In this document: one piece after another, positions 48,485-59,324 of the stretch
Numbering within the stretch: the first letter of the stretch is position 1
How the letters are laid out: each line of letters opens with the position of its first letter
Source: Dioszegia crocea
Lineage: Eukaryota > Basidiomycota > Tremellomycetes > Tremellales > Bulleribasidiaceae
Assembly: GCA_001600615.1 (NCBI GenBank)
Contig: BCKK01000008.1
Coordinates: forward strand, 558,001 to 622,000
Reading direction: 5' to 3'
Length of the DNA: 64,000 bases
Made by a program: the position numbers and the translations under genes
The notes under the pieces: model-generated
Told to the model about the DNA's origin: nothing
The model's input: the letters and a program-made list of their open reading frames with translations, nothing else
The model's database searches: none

Positions 48485-49404
48485 TCAGTCATAGCTCGGC
48501 CTTTGGGCGAAAGCTTGAGCCCTGACACGGTTGTCGTAGGCAGGCCTATTATCTCTACAGCATCAGCGGGGCTGAATCATGTCAACCCGATCACGGACTA
48601 CTCACATATAAAGTCGGTAAGCTTCGTGTTGAGCCGGATCATGGATATTCACCTCCTCCAATTGCTCTCGGATCCCACTGAGCAGCTGATCAAGTCAGCC
48701 TCAATTTCTTTTCTTAGTTGAGTGACCGAGGCGGTGGCCCTAAGCTCAAAGCTCACTTGATGGACGGTAAATTCAGCTTTCCAGTGCTGGCTTAAGATGG
48801 AGAGACAGATCTTTCCGCTCTTGTACACGTTCGGGTGGAATAAGGGAGGGGTAAATGCAACTGTGGGGTCTATCAGCGGTGCTTTAGCAGAGATAGGTGA
48901 CTGGGGAGACATGCCAGTGGGCGGCTTAGTGGGATAGTCTGAGGGATCAGCTCGGTCACTTATGCCGATAAGACTCAGATGAAGGAAGAAGGGAGATGTG
49001 CTGCAAATCTGGCTAGACTCACCGGTGGGAAACGTCATCATAACAGTGTATGATCCTCCTTGCCAATCAGTCTGGCGATATGAGCTGGATTACGGTGAGA
49101 AAGAGTGGCTGATCACACCCACCTGCTTCTTGCCCGGAATCCTACATTCCCAAACCATCATGTCGAGCGTTCCATCCGCATTCTTCGTTGGTTTCGCCAC
49201 ATACCCCTATTCGCGATCAGTCAAATGGCTACAACGCATGATGCACCTGGGGTCTCCAGAGACGAGGATCAGGACTTACGAAGCTGTGGTTCTTCCTGAA
49301 GGCTTTACGCTCTTCAGCAAGGCGTGTGATGGCAATTGTAGACTACGTGACATCAGCCATCGACTCCAGATCGCCTCCGCAAGCGGTCTCATTCCACTAA
49401 CCAT
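48485..49404 (-). CDS. Divergent UBC9 paralogue (SUMO E2-like)
   Basis: E2 conjugating-enzyme fold of about 155 aa when spliced. The first intron follows the ATG (GTTAGT), then [41 protein letters not shown], the HPN motif in PLFHPNVY, and the catalytic cysteine in [10 protein letters not shown] at residue 93, the same number as in UBC9. Intron positions match the orthodox UBC9 at 50142-51081, so it arose by duplication. It diverges after the cysteine ([12 protein letters not shown] in place of the [13 protein letters not shown] type) and ends [10 protein letters not shown]. One intron either uses a GC donor (GCATGT...CACAG, 54 nt) or is kept as an 18-residue in-frame insert. The catalytic residues are intact, so it is probably active. 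SUMO specificity is inferred. Confidence 0.78.
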
Positions 49405-49591
49405 TTTTATGATCTGTGTGTTGAGGATGTTAGTGATTGAGATATTGGTGAGATGAAGGTAAAAATGGAGAAGAGAGAGGATGAAAGGTCTGCAGATGGA
49501 TAGTGATCCGGCGGCCGTACAACCCCCCTTCCCCCACCCGCGCCGGCCTCACACCTGAGAAAGGGGGGTCCAAGGTCAGCGCGCCCGTGCC

Positions 49592-49984
49592 TTAATGTAA
49601 GTGAGGCGGGGGTAGCCTCGCCAATTTCCACTTGCCGTACAAGCTTTGGATGACATTCACCCAGAGTCAGTCATTGCTACAGTTGTTAGTAGCACCGATG
49701 GATACCAGTCCACGGCCCATAGTAATACTCATGATTTAGGGCGTACCGGGCGAATGTCGCCCGCGTGAAGGTCCCGTCAGCCCATTCCTTCCTGGCTGCT
49801 GTCCTACTTCTAACACCGAGCGCCAGTGTGGCGGGTGAAGTAGGTTTCAAAGTAGGCGCGTAGGGTCCGAGAAGATCTGATGCGAGCGTGGGTAGTCTCG
49901 CAATGACAGGCAAAGAGAGGGGTGTCCGAGGTCGAGATGGGTGAAGAGCGTGACGTGGAATTGAATTAGCCAAACGAGAGACCA
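49592..49984 (-). CDS. Small Arg-rich, mitochondrial-looking protein, start uncertain
   Basis: Not recognised. The long frame has a basic, Ser/Pro-rich N-terminus like a mitochondrial presequence (RLANSIPRHALHPSRPRTPL), then ARKEWADGTFTRATFARYAL and NHEYYYGPWTGIHR. A GTGCTA...CAAAG intron (with a TACTAAC branch site) joins in phase to LYGKWKLARLPPPHLH and a stop at 49592. The translated product is about 115 aa. The start codon may be split by an intron ending at GTGCAG just upstream, as the frame has a stop before an ATG. It sits between the two UBC9 copies. Confidence 0.5.
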
Positions 49985-50141
49985 CTGCACCATCCCATCA
50001 ACCTGCATGGAGTGTCGTCAAGAGGAAAGGTCTGACATGTGCATCTGTAGTGACAATGAGGATATTGCACGACGCCCGGAAAAGCGGAAAAGCGGAGGAA
50101 GAACGAATAAAGAAGGGGAAATGAGTGCTGTAGTTGGTGGT

Positions 50142-51081
50142 TTATGCGGGTCGACGCTCTAGCGCCTGGGCCTTGATTCGCCGCTCGTATGCCACTTTGT
50201 CGTTCCTATGTCGTCAGCTTGACTATACCCTTTGGAGAGAGCCGCTTAACTGACTTGAACATCTGGTAAGCGTCAATCTGGGCAGGATCTCCAATGTTGG
50301 CATTGTCGAGTAAGTCCTGGATACCGAGGAGAAGCTACGAGGTCAGTTTAGGTCAATGTGTACGGGCGCAGAGAACGGACCTGTTTAACTGTAATCGATG
50401 GCTTCCAGCTCTTCTCTTCATCTAGGATCGAAAGGCAGATAGTGCCTGAGGGGTATACGTTGGGGTGAAATAGTGGGGGATCGAACTTGGCTGAATGGGG
50501 TCAGCTGCAGCTCCCTTTCACACGGATTTGACAGCTGATGCGTACACTTTGGTGGTTTTGTGGGATACTCTGAAGAGTCAGCTTGGTCCGACTTGCTAGA
50601 AACATTCGAGTATAACTGACCATCCGGGAATGTCATGCGAACGACATATTGACCTCCTTCCCAGTGAGTCTGTTAAGTCAGTCTCCATTAGAAACATGTG
50701 AGCCGCTCATCATAGGCTTATCCTAGCCCAGCGCCAATCGTCCGTCCCGATCAGACTCGTCCTGGACCATATCACGCGAGCAGTTGCCCCCCAGATAATG
50801 GAGTTGCGCGACTTACCCCCGCCTTGCCTGGGATCCCACACTCCCAAACCATCATGTTTAGCGTTCCATCATCATTCTTGACTGGACGCGCGTAGAAGCC
50901 CTGTATCGTGTCAGCCACAGACGAGTAGTCTTGAAGATATTTGATAGAGGAAGAAAGGACATACGAAAGGGTGATCCCTTCGCCACTGTTTACGCTCCTC
51001 TGTCAGTCGTGCTCGGGCTAGTGCGGACTGCGGAGTTAGTTTGAGTCGCCTCCAGCTGCAGCGTACTACCTAACTAACCAT
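50142..51081 (-). CDS. UBC9: UBC9, SUMO-conjugating enzyme E2
   Basis: Transfers SUMO from the E1 to substrates, essential for mitosis in most fungi. About 158 aa from eight short exons, the first only the ATG. Conserved blocks are [76 protein letters not shown], the active-site cysteine C93 in [27 protein letters not shown] and DPAQIDAY. The length and N-terminal SUMO/E1-binding basic helix are orthodox. It has a serine in PPKSKF where many orthologues have cysteine. A divergent duplicate lies 740 bp downstream. Confidence 0.94.
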
Positions 51082-51386
51082 GATGGGTCTCTTTGCTAGG
51101 TTCCTTGCTGAGAGGGCGTGCAGTGGGTGAGAAGAACGACAAAAGGTGATCAATATTAGAAATCGCCGCCGGCTTCCAGGCCAGCTCAGGCACGCACCAA
51201 AGTCGCGTCAACCACCTGTCCTCTGTACTTGATCCCCCCATATAAGAAGGTAACGTAAACCCGGAAATCTCGCCTTTTGGCGTCAGACACCAACACAAAG
51301 GGGTACATCTCACTGCATGCTCAGCTCCCCAACTCTCGCTCGTCCGCTCCATATGATATAGCACATCCCCGCAGCCTGATATCACC
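51082..51386. promoter_or_regulatory. Divergent promoter of UBC9 and a membrane-protein gene
   Basis: A 305-bp divergent spacer. No TATA box or repeat is recognised. Confidence 0.4.
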
Positions 51387-53019
51387 ATGGGCTCACACAC
51401 CATAATCAACGCTGCCGTCAACTCCACTCGCCAGCAACAACAGCAGCAGCAGTCAGCAACGCATGATCACTGGCCATCTCCCATTCCCCATCTCCGGCAA
51501 ATACACGAGGAGGAAGAACAGCTTGTGCCGTCACGGCAGACGAGCTATGGGACTGCGAGTCGTTCGAGTATGGGGACAGACAGTTCGCCGCTTAAGGGGT
51601 CTCCGGACTTGGGGCGAGAGGAGGAAGAGGGGAGTGAAGGGGATGAGGATGAAGAGCGGTATGAGGATGTAGAGGTGTTTGAGCCTGTGATAGATGGTAA
51701 GGTCTGCCTTTCAAGTCAACATTTGCAAGCTGATGAGAAGTGACTTGGAGATACCTCAGTCGGATGTATCTCCTTGTACCAGTATTCACCACTCTGGTCT
51801 TCGTTGGGCTAGTCCTGCTCGTTACTTTCGCATGGTATGTCAATCCATGAAGTAAAGCTGACGGACAGGCCACCAAGTAGGCGCGAAAGAGAAGGCGGTC
51901 AATCGTATCCCCATGCGATACTCCCCTGGCCATTCCTCACTGGTCTATTCGCGTCTGTAACTGTTCAGTCTCTGAGGGTACCCGTTTGGGTCGTTGTCTC
52001 CTGGCTCCCAATCAGCCCGTGGCTACTGACACTAATGTAAGTCCATCCTTTCTTCATTTCGGCTTGACTACCGTTCCCTCGGCTGACAGCAAGATCCACT
52101 GTGATCCATACAGTCCTGCACGAAGTCCTCCGCCTCGCAACATTACCCATGATCCGACCATCGCCCACCTCGGGTTTTCACTCGTCATACTATCTCGCTT
52201 TAGGCTGGGGCGCGGCTGAGGTCGTCTGGGGAATAGTCCAGGGCTGGGATCAATTGGCATTGTACGAGGATGTGATGCGGCCGGAGGGATCAAAGGTGAT
52301 TGGCTTGGGACTGGAGGAGGACGGGATGCAGGCCAATGGGCAAGAACAGGATATGGATGAGCAGCGAGAAAGGGAAAGGCAGGAAGTTCAGTCTGAGACG
52401 GATGAGGAGATTGATGAGGCTGAATTGGAACGGCGGGTGGAGATTCTTGAGCGGATGAGAGCGAGGAGAGGTGAGTTCGCAGCTCTCTCGTGTTATCTGA
52501 GACGCGGGCTCACAGCAATGTAGATCTCGAACAAGTCATTGGACAACCCTATCCTGTAAGTCCTCCTCGCTCACTGTACACTGTCCATGCATGGCTGACA
52601 TCCAGAACATCCCCTTCCCCTTCCATCTCCTCTGGCGCCTAGACACCCTCCTCCTGAACCTAGGCCTCACCCTTATTCTCTCGGCATACTACTTCAACTC
52701 ATACCCAATTTATCGCCATACCCCCTTTCCCATTTCCAATCCCCTTCCTGATCCCTTATCAACACTCTCAAAAGCACCTCGACCTGGCCACAACCCTAGT
52801 CCATACATGTGGCTGGTATGGGCCATGGTGGTCGTCTTGCACGTTACTCTGAGTCTTGTTTGGAAGATTGTCGGAAGGGTTGGTATTGGTGCTGTTACTT
52901 GGGGTGTGAGTTCTACTTTTCGACTCAAATGATGAGACGTTTTGCTGATGTGTAAGGGTCTGATTGTATCGCTAGGTAGTGTATTTGCCGGTCTGGGAGG
53001 ATGGGGCGGTTTGGTCTGA
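51387..53019 (+). CDS. Multi-pass membrane protein of unknown function
   Basis: Not recognised. The cytosolic N-terminus has a short glutamine tract and is acidic (REEEEGSEGDEDEERYEDVE). After an intron, a TM helix (YLLVPVFTTLVFVGLVLLV) follows, then further hydrophobic segments (FLTGLFASVTVQSL, VWVVVSWLPI), an amphipathic HTVLHEVLRLATLP, GWGAAEVVWGIVQG, a charged loop (ELERRVEILERMRARR), and the helices LDTLLLNLGLTLILSAYYF, WLVWAMVVVLHVTLSLVW and a glycine-rich end (SLGSVFAGLGGWGGL). That is about six TM segments in some 430 aa. Introns near 51700, 51835, 52035, 52470, 52556 and 52910 keep frame. It is divergent from UBC9. Confidence 0.65.
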
Positions 53020-53966
53020 TCATGTATACACGTACGCGAGTGTCTGTGTTCCAGCTCGTGCTTGCCGACCTGAATGACTTCAGTCGTGTGTCGTGGTGTC
53101 GGTCCTATGACGGAACGATATCAAATCGTGTCCCCTACCCCGCTGATGTTGCTTGGCTCTTCAATCGGGTAGTTAAGTCGCACTCGATGCACATTCACGA
53201 CTCTGAGCAGTCTTCGCTTGCTTCTCCGCAGAGTCTGTGCACTCTTTAGCCACACCTGCGCACCGCCACAACGATTAGCGTGAATGTGAAACGCGTTACG
53301 TCACCCGGTCGCCACTCACTCAGGCACGCCACTACTCGGCACGCTGCCGACTCCGAACCTTAAATCTTCGGCAAAGAAGAGTCCCGACTCCACCGCTTGG
53401 CTCTTGTGTCCTTTTCCACGCAGCTCAGGGGGGTGCCAGACCACAGCGGGTATCTTTGTCCGCGACATACTGTACATTCACGACTTCATCACGAGCATCA
53501 ATCACGACCCGAAACTCATACGACGAGATCTCTCCCATCGACGATTTTTAGGTTAGCGAAAAGAAATTCGCGTTTTCCGAAACCGTCTCAGGCACCGACG
53601 GTCGCCCCCATTCAAACCCGTCTCGAAGCCTGTTTTGGCGACTGAAGGTCACGGGTGTCAGGCGCACGGCGCACGGCGAAACCAGTCCTCACTTGGCTTG
53701 GAGCGGCCGAGAAGAGCCAGTCGATCTAGACTAGGTACCACCAAAGAGGTACCGACCTACCGACGGCCGACACGGTGGAAAAAGGTACTCTACGTTTGTT
53801 GTACTTGAAACCGCAATCAATACCGAGCAAGGTACAGGCGAAGGAAAAGAGGACGTGGCCTGAGGCCGAACCTGTCTCTCGAGCTGTACATACTCCCTCT
53901 GCCGCGTATACACCTACGATTAACGATTTCCCCTCACTCCTTCCCCTCCGATCTTGATCTCATACG
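53020..53966. other. Intergenic region / leader of RING gene
   Basis: About 950 bp between a stop codon and the RING-protein start codon. Short frames exist but show no domain. A long or spliced leader for the RING gene is possible. Confidence 0.4.
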
Positions 53967-55852
53967 ATGCCCCACTCAACTTCCTCCGCCACTCTGCCTC
54001 TGCCATCTGCGATGGTCACGATCGAGGGTCTCCCGGCGAGATCAGACGCGGTGGAGATGGATAACGAAGAGCCACAGACCCGCCAGGCGCTGGTCAGAAA
54101 GGCGATGGATGGATTACAGCGTTTCAAGCAAAGTTGGAAATCCGTCATGCTTCTAAAAGCAGGAGTGGGGTTGAGTCAAGTACGTGCTTTGATCTCTACT
54201 TGTGTTGGGGCCAATTGCTGACGCGCTTCAGGTCATTGTCCTGATTGTGCTTCTCATACTAGCGACCACACTCTCTTCACCACTCTTCCCTTCCCTTACC
54301 CAAACCCAACCGTCCGATGCCTGTCCTCATCCGGGTTTGTTCCAAGCGTGGATGGGCGTTCAGATCGGACGATTGACGATCTGTTGGAGTGTCAGTTGTT
54401 GGATGCTCATACGGACCGAGAGGCGGCTCCGGCGCCAGCGAGAAGAACGGGAGGCGGACGATCGAGAGGAGAGAGAAGTTGGGAGCGATGCCAGGCCATC
54501 TATCCAGATCAGGTCAGTGACGAAGGGCTCACAGTTCAATGATGACTTACTGACAACTGCAGCGGCACGACAGACCTACCTCGTAATGCCGATTCATTCT
54601 CATCGCGCTTCCCTCCTTCCCTTGTACACTCCACATCATCCACCTCGACCCTAATCACTGCCCAGCCCTCATCACCCAGTACACCCCAAATGAGCCGCTC
54701 TTCCTCATCCCGACTCGACCTGAGCTGCGTGTTGGAGCTGGACCAAATACCAGGTCGAAGCCAAGATGACATAACGCTGGCGAGCTTGCCATCGGATCGG
54801 AAGAGATCGCGAGAGAGGAGTCTGGCCATGTCTCAAATGACAATGTCGACGTCCGACGACCATCTGGCTCCTCCTCGGCCATCTCCCCCATTGAGAGAAA
54901 GGCAGAGTATGAGGAGTCTCCGACAGGCAAGAGGGATGCTCAACGGAGATGAGGCGCCAATATCTGGGGATTCACCAGCGAGAGGGTTTGCAGGATGGTT
55001 AGATCGGCACGCGATGAAGTGAGTAGGAAAGCTCTGTTGCGATGGGGCGTGACTGATCAGCCAGTATCTCTCGATCACTAGGTGTATTCTCGACCATCCT
55101 CTTCTGCCTTGGCAATATCCTCCTCTTCTACCCTCCGCCTTCAAACTACTCGTGCTACGCTGCCAACCCGTTATTATGGTGGGGTGTCTTGACAGTGACG
55201 GCGGTGGGGTGGGTACTTCTTCTCCAGGTGTTCTTCGTGGTGGTCATAGTCGGCCTAGGTGGGGCCGTCGTCTTAGTGAGTACTCTCCTATATGTCTGCG
55301 CCTGATTGTACTGATCGGCAGAACGCACTCCAACGCTTAGGAGTCATGCCCGCTCCTGCCGAACCAGAGCCGCCACGCGCTGCCCAGCCTGACCCCCTCA
55401 CATCGGCCGAACTTGCACAAATCAAGGTGGTCTGTTATCTGCCCGAATCATCTACACTGGCCATCGATCGCCTGCCGCTCCCACCGGTCTACCTCTCCTC
55501 GCACCAGGCTACATGTGCGATCTGTCAGGAGAACTTTGAGGAGCCGAAAGAGGGCCGGACTATCTTGTTGAAGGCGGATATGTTGAGGCAGCTGGGTTGT
55601 TCACACGTCTATCATGTAAGTCTTCCCGGTGGAGCAATAGGATCGTCGAGGGAGGCGGAAGGAGATAGAGGTCAGAGCTGATATGGCCAGATGCCCTGTA
55701 TCGATCAGTGGTTATTGAAAGGCTCGGGAAATTGCCCATCCTGCAATGCCCCAGTCAGACCGTCGATACAAACCGCCCCGACTAGTGTCCCAGATACGCC
55801 TCGGAATACCAGACTCGGCAGACGAGGGGAGCATCAGGGTAGTCCAGTATGA
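53967..55852 (+). CDS. Membrane-anchored RING-H2 protein, probable E3 ubiquitin ligase
   Basis: A multi-TM protein with a C-terminal RING-H2. TM segments are VIVLIVLLILATTL, the region IGRLTICWSVSCWML, LGVFSTILFCLGNILLFY and WWGVLTVTAVGWVLLLQVFF. They are separated by a long Ser-rich disordered loop. The RING reads CAICQENF, then LGCSHVYHMPCIDQWL and CPSC, giving C-x2-C, C-x-H-x2-H-x2-C and C-x2-C. It needs a splice between CSHVYH and MPCIDQW near 55617. The tail GRRGEHQGSPV ends at 55852. It resembles ER/Golgi membrane E3s by architecture; substrate unknown. Confidence 0.8.
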
Positions 55853-56221
55853 AGCGCCATTGTCGACTTTTTGGGCAGATGTAAGATCAATTTTTGTAGT
55901 TTTTCTTTCTACTCCTTGTTTGGATCATCATTGCATGGATCATAGAGTATTGGATAGAGGTAATGTGCCAGAGCAGACTCGCGTTTGTCCCAGACGCATG
56001 AATGGCTATGGTAGACAAAGGCCGAGGCGCGTCATTTCTAACCACCAGAAAACTCAACTCCTTGCTAATTTGGAGCTTGTTTCAATCCACCATTACTCCA
56101 CTACGCGAACGAGGGGTAGATACCGAGCACAAGGGCTCAATACCTACTCCTCGGACTGACGAGTGACGCTCCATCGTTTCCTCTTTTCCCGCACTCCTCG
56201 TCTCTCAAGAACTCCGCAACG
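55853..56221. promoter_or_regulatory. Promoter region of the DENN-domain gene
   Basis: A 369-bp tandem spacer. Nothing specific recognised. Confidence 0.35.
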
Positions 56222-59177
56222 ATGGACCCAAACGCGTTCGACTCTGACGACGGGGACATCAGTCTTTCCCTAACGACCGCCTCATCTATGCCTACCATCT
56301 CTTCTTTGTCCTCTAGCAGCTCTATTCCGCGCGACTACTTCCCTACCCAGCCACCTCCCCCTCCGCCTAAATCAGCCCAGAATGGATCAGGCTCCGGCCC
56401 ACGGTCTACCTCTTACAGCCAAAAGGAGGGGAAATTGCTAGGCAAGAGTCTATGGTCGGCGCCATCTTGGTCTAACTCGTCGGCGGCTTCTGGGAGTCAG
56501 AGCAACTCTATCAGTCTGGACGATGATGATGAAGTGAGCGAGAAAACCGGCTCTAGTAGACGGGCCGGTCTATCATCCTCTGGATACTCTCTTCCTCCAC
56601 CCCGAACGGACCATCGGGTCGGACTAGGTATAGCGTCTATGCCCTCCCATGCAAGCTCGTCCACCGTCGACTCAGATCCGGACGCTACGCCCACAAGGTC
56701 TCGTCCCACCTATGACCCAACCACCCCAAACGGACAAGGTCTACCACCAACACCTCGCCGGACATCCTCCTCCACTTCTGCTCACTCTCTCAATCGCTCT
56801 AGATCCCTCGGAACTCGTCTATCCATACCCTCCGAATCTACACCGACCCGGAATGGCGCCAGAACACCTTCGATGCGGCTGGGCTGGTCTAGGCGTCCTG
56901 GGGAGCCACGACCGCCGCCTATGGTGGAGGTTGGCGTGAGGAGAAGAATGGAGAGATGGGTCAAGGAGATCGTGGTGTGTAATTTTGATCTTGAACGGGG
57001 ACCTGTGGTAGAGCGGAGGGCGGTAGGCCGTAGGTGGGGTCCAGGCGAGAAGGAGAATGTGTAAGTCAAGTCTGCATCTCGCGGAGGGGGCCTGGACTGA
57101 TAGTGGTACAGAGCTTTCTCCTCTTTCCCCGACACATCCCTATTCGCAGAAGGTTCTATCCTATTCTCCTTCAAAATCAGACATACACCTCCAGACCCTA
57201 CTTCTCTTTCATATCCCGAACCACCCTCACCTATGCCGGAACAACACCCAGAAAACCAAATACCAACTATCGAACAATCTCTATTGAACCTTGATGTGGA
57301 AGATGAGGTTGAGGGAGTGGGAGGGACAAGGCCAGCATTGAGTCGTGCCCAGAGCTCAGATACGAGCGGTCATGGAGATGTCAATGGCAGCGGTCTGCTC
57401 TCGCCCCCGCCGAGCTCGACGAGCTTTAGTAGCTTTACAAGCAGCAGTACTATGTCGGCAAGTCAGAGTACGCCGGGTATGATGTCGGATGGAGAACGCT
57501 CTGTGGAGTATCGAAAATGGGATGAAAGGGGGAGAGAGTGGTTGTATGGATTCGTATGGTTTGAGCAGAGGAAAGATGGGGGTATCACCAGGGGTTACAT
57601 GCAGGTACGTCTTCTTCGCACACTGTCCCACTCTCGGCGTAGACGGATACTTACGGAGCAGAAATCATTGGTGATCCTCACCCACCTGCCCTTCCCTTCC
57701 CTATTCTTCGCAACTCTCAACCACCTCGCCCCAGTCTTTTTCGAACACGGCTATTCGGCCCTCGAAGCGGGCTGTCACTCAATCGCAAACTGGCCAGATC
57801 CAGGCCCGGGCTTGATGCTCGAATTACCTATATTGTCAGATCTCATGACTGTCAAATTACCAGACGAGGAATCACCGCAAATAGGCCCATTCTTGAATCA
57901 TCCCCACGTAAAGTCTGTCCTCACCCTCTCTGCAACCCGCTGACCAAATCTAGATTCTCTCTTCTTTACCCCCCTCGACGCCACTGCGGGCATTCGCGAA
58001 TTGTCTGCCTGCCCTATGGAGTCTGTGGGAATGTCTAGTATTGGCTGAGCCGGTCTTGGTCATTGCTCCTGATCCCAAAACGTGCTCCGAGATAGTTTGG
58101 TGGCTACGAGATCTGATGCGACCTGTAAGTCCATCGTGGGCGTGGGCTGACGACAGATCCCACCCGCAGGTGACTTCAGACCATATCTCCATATTCACGA
58201 TCACGATTTCTCACTCTTGGTCAATTCGAACAAACCCCAACCTGGAACTGTCGTCGGCGTCACGGTAAGCTACAGCGTCCTTGTTGAGACCGACGCTAGC
58301 TGATATCGTCCAGAATCCCTTCTTCAGGAATGCTGCAGCACACTGGCCCAATATCATCTCCATCAGTGACAAGACGCCCAAAAGGGTACCCAACGGATTA
58401 TCTAGTCCCAAGCTTGATGCACCAGAGGGTTTCGTCAGTAAGCGACAAAGAGGGGTATTGAAGGACCGGGCGTTGTTGAAGAGGTTAGAGGGATTAGTCG
58501 CAGAAGGGAAATTGGACGGTGAGCTCTTACGCTTTCTCAGGGTGACAGAAGCTTACAGGCCAGATCCGGCAGGAAACGAGGCCCTCCGCCTGCACTTTCA
58601 ACAATTAACGGAACGCTTCCTCGTACCCCTGAACCGATATTTCCAAACTCTCGTTCCAACCTCCGCCACCTCCTCATCCACCCCGTATCCACAACTCAAA
58701 CCATGGTCCATCCCCAACTTCCTCTCCCACCTGAAGAATCACGGTCCGAACCCCCTTCAATTCCGGACGAAGGGCCTCTCTACCAAGTCCAGAGTAGAGC
58801 ATGACTTCTATACGTCATTCTGCATGTCAGCGACATTTGCGGGGTGGTTGAGCGGCAGGATCGAGAGTCAAGGTCTGGGTCCCAAAGCGAAGCCGGACCC
58901 TGGTATGAGGTTGCAATTACCGCCGAATAGGCGAATGCCTGCACAACCTGGTCCTGTCGATCAGGTGACTACTGGGCCAGAAGGCGAGCGGCCAGAGTAT
59001 GATGAGTCTCTACGGCAGAGCAGTGAAGATGGCTCGTCCTTCGCTTCGCATACGCATGAGTCGAGTCCGGACTGGAGAGGGAGTGAGGAGAGTATCAGAG
59101 GGGCGAGATTTGATGCGTATGGCCGACGGGCGAGTGATGGGGCTGTCAAGGCGTTAGGCCCAGGGCGTTTGAGGTAG
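56222..59177 (+). CDS. DENND6-like DENN-domain protein (Rab GEF)
   Basis: The DENND6 family activates Rab GTPases in endosomal recycling. A long Ser/Pro-rich N-terminal region is followed by the longin-type start of the DENN domain (RWVKEIVVCNFDLERGPVVE, AFSSFPDTSLF), a variable loop, then EWLYGFVWFEQRKDGGITRGY and QKSLVILTHLPFPSLFFATL, which correspond to the conserved FRQ...KRGYFQKSLVL block of DENND6. Central DENN blocks include FEHGYSALEAGCHSIANWP, LPALWSLWECLVLAEPVLVI and NPFFRNAAAHWPNIISISD. The C-terminal part is less conserved (FLRVTEAYRPDPAGNEALRL) and ends in a Ser/Gly-rich tail. Introns are short and in phase. Confidence 0.78.
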
Positions 59178-59324
59178 CGTTATTGTCGCATCTGGCATAT
59201 CATATCAAAATCTCTTGATAGGACCGTTCATTATCATAATAACATGTCTACCGTACACATGATCTAGATGCAGATACGTTGATCTCTGAGATACTCTACT
59301 GCTACTGATGCTACAATCTAAAGT

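Noticed and set aside
53730..53770. Short inverted GGTACC words near 53740
   Set aside because: Too short and too imperfect to call a functional palindrome.
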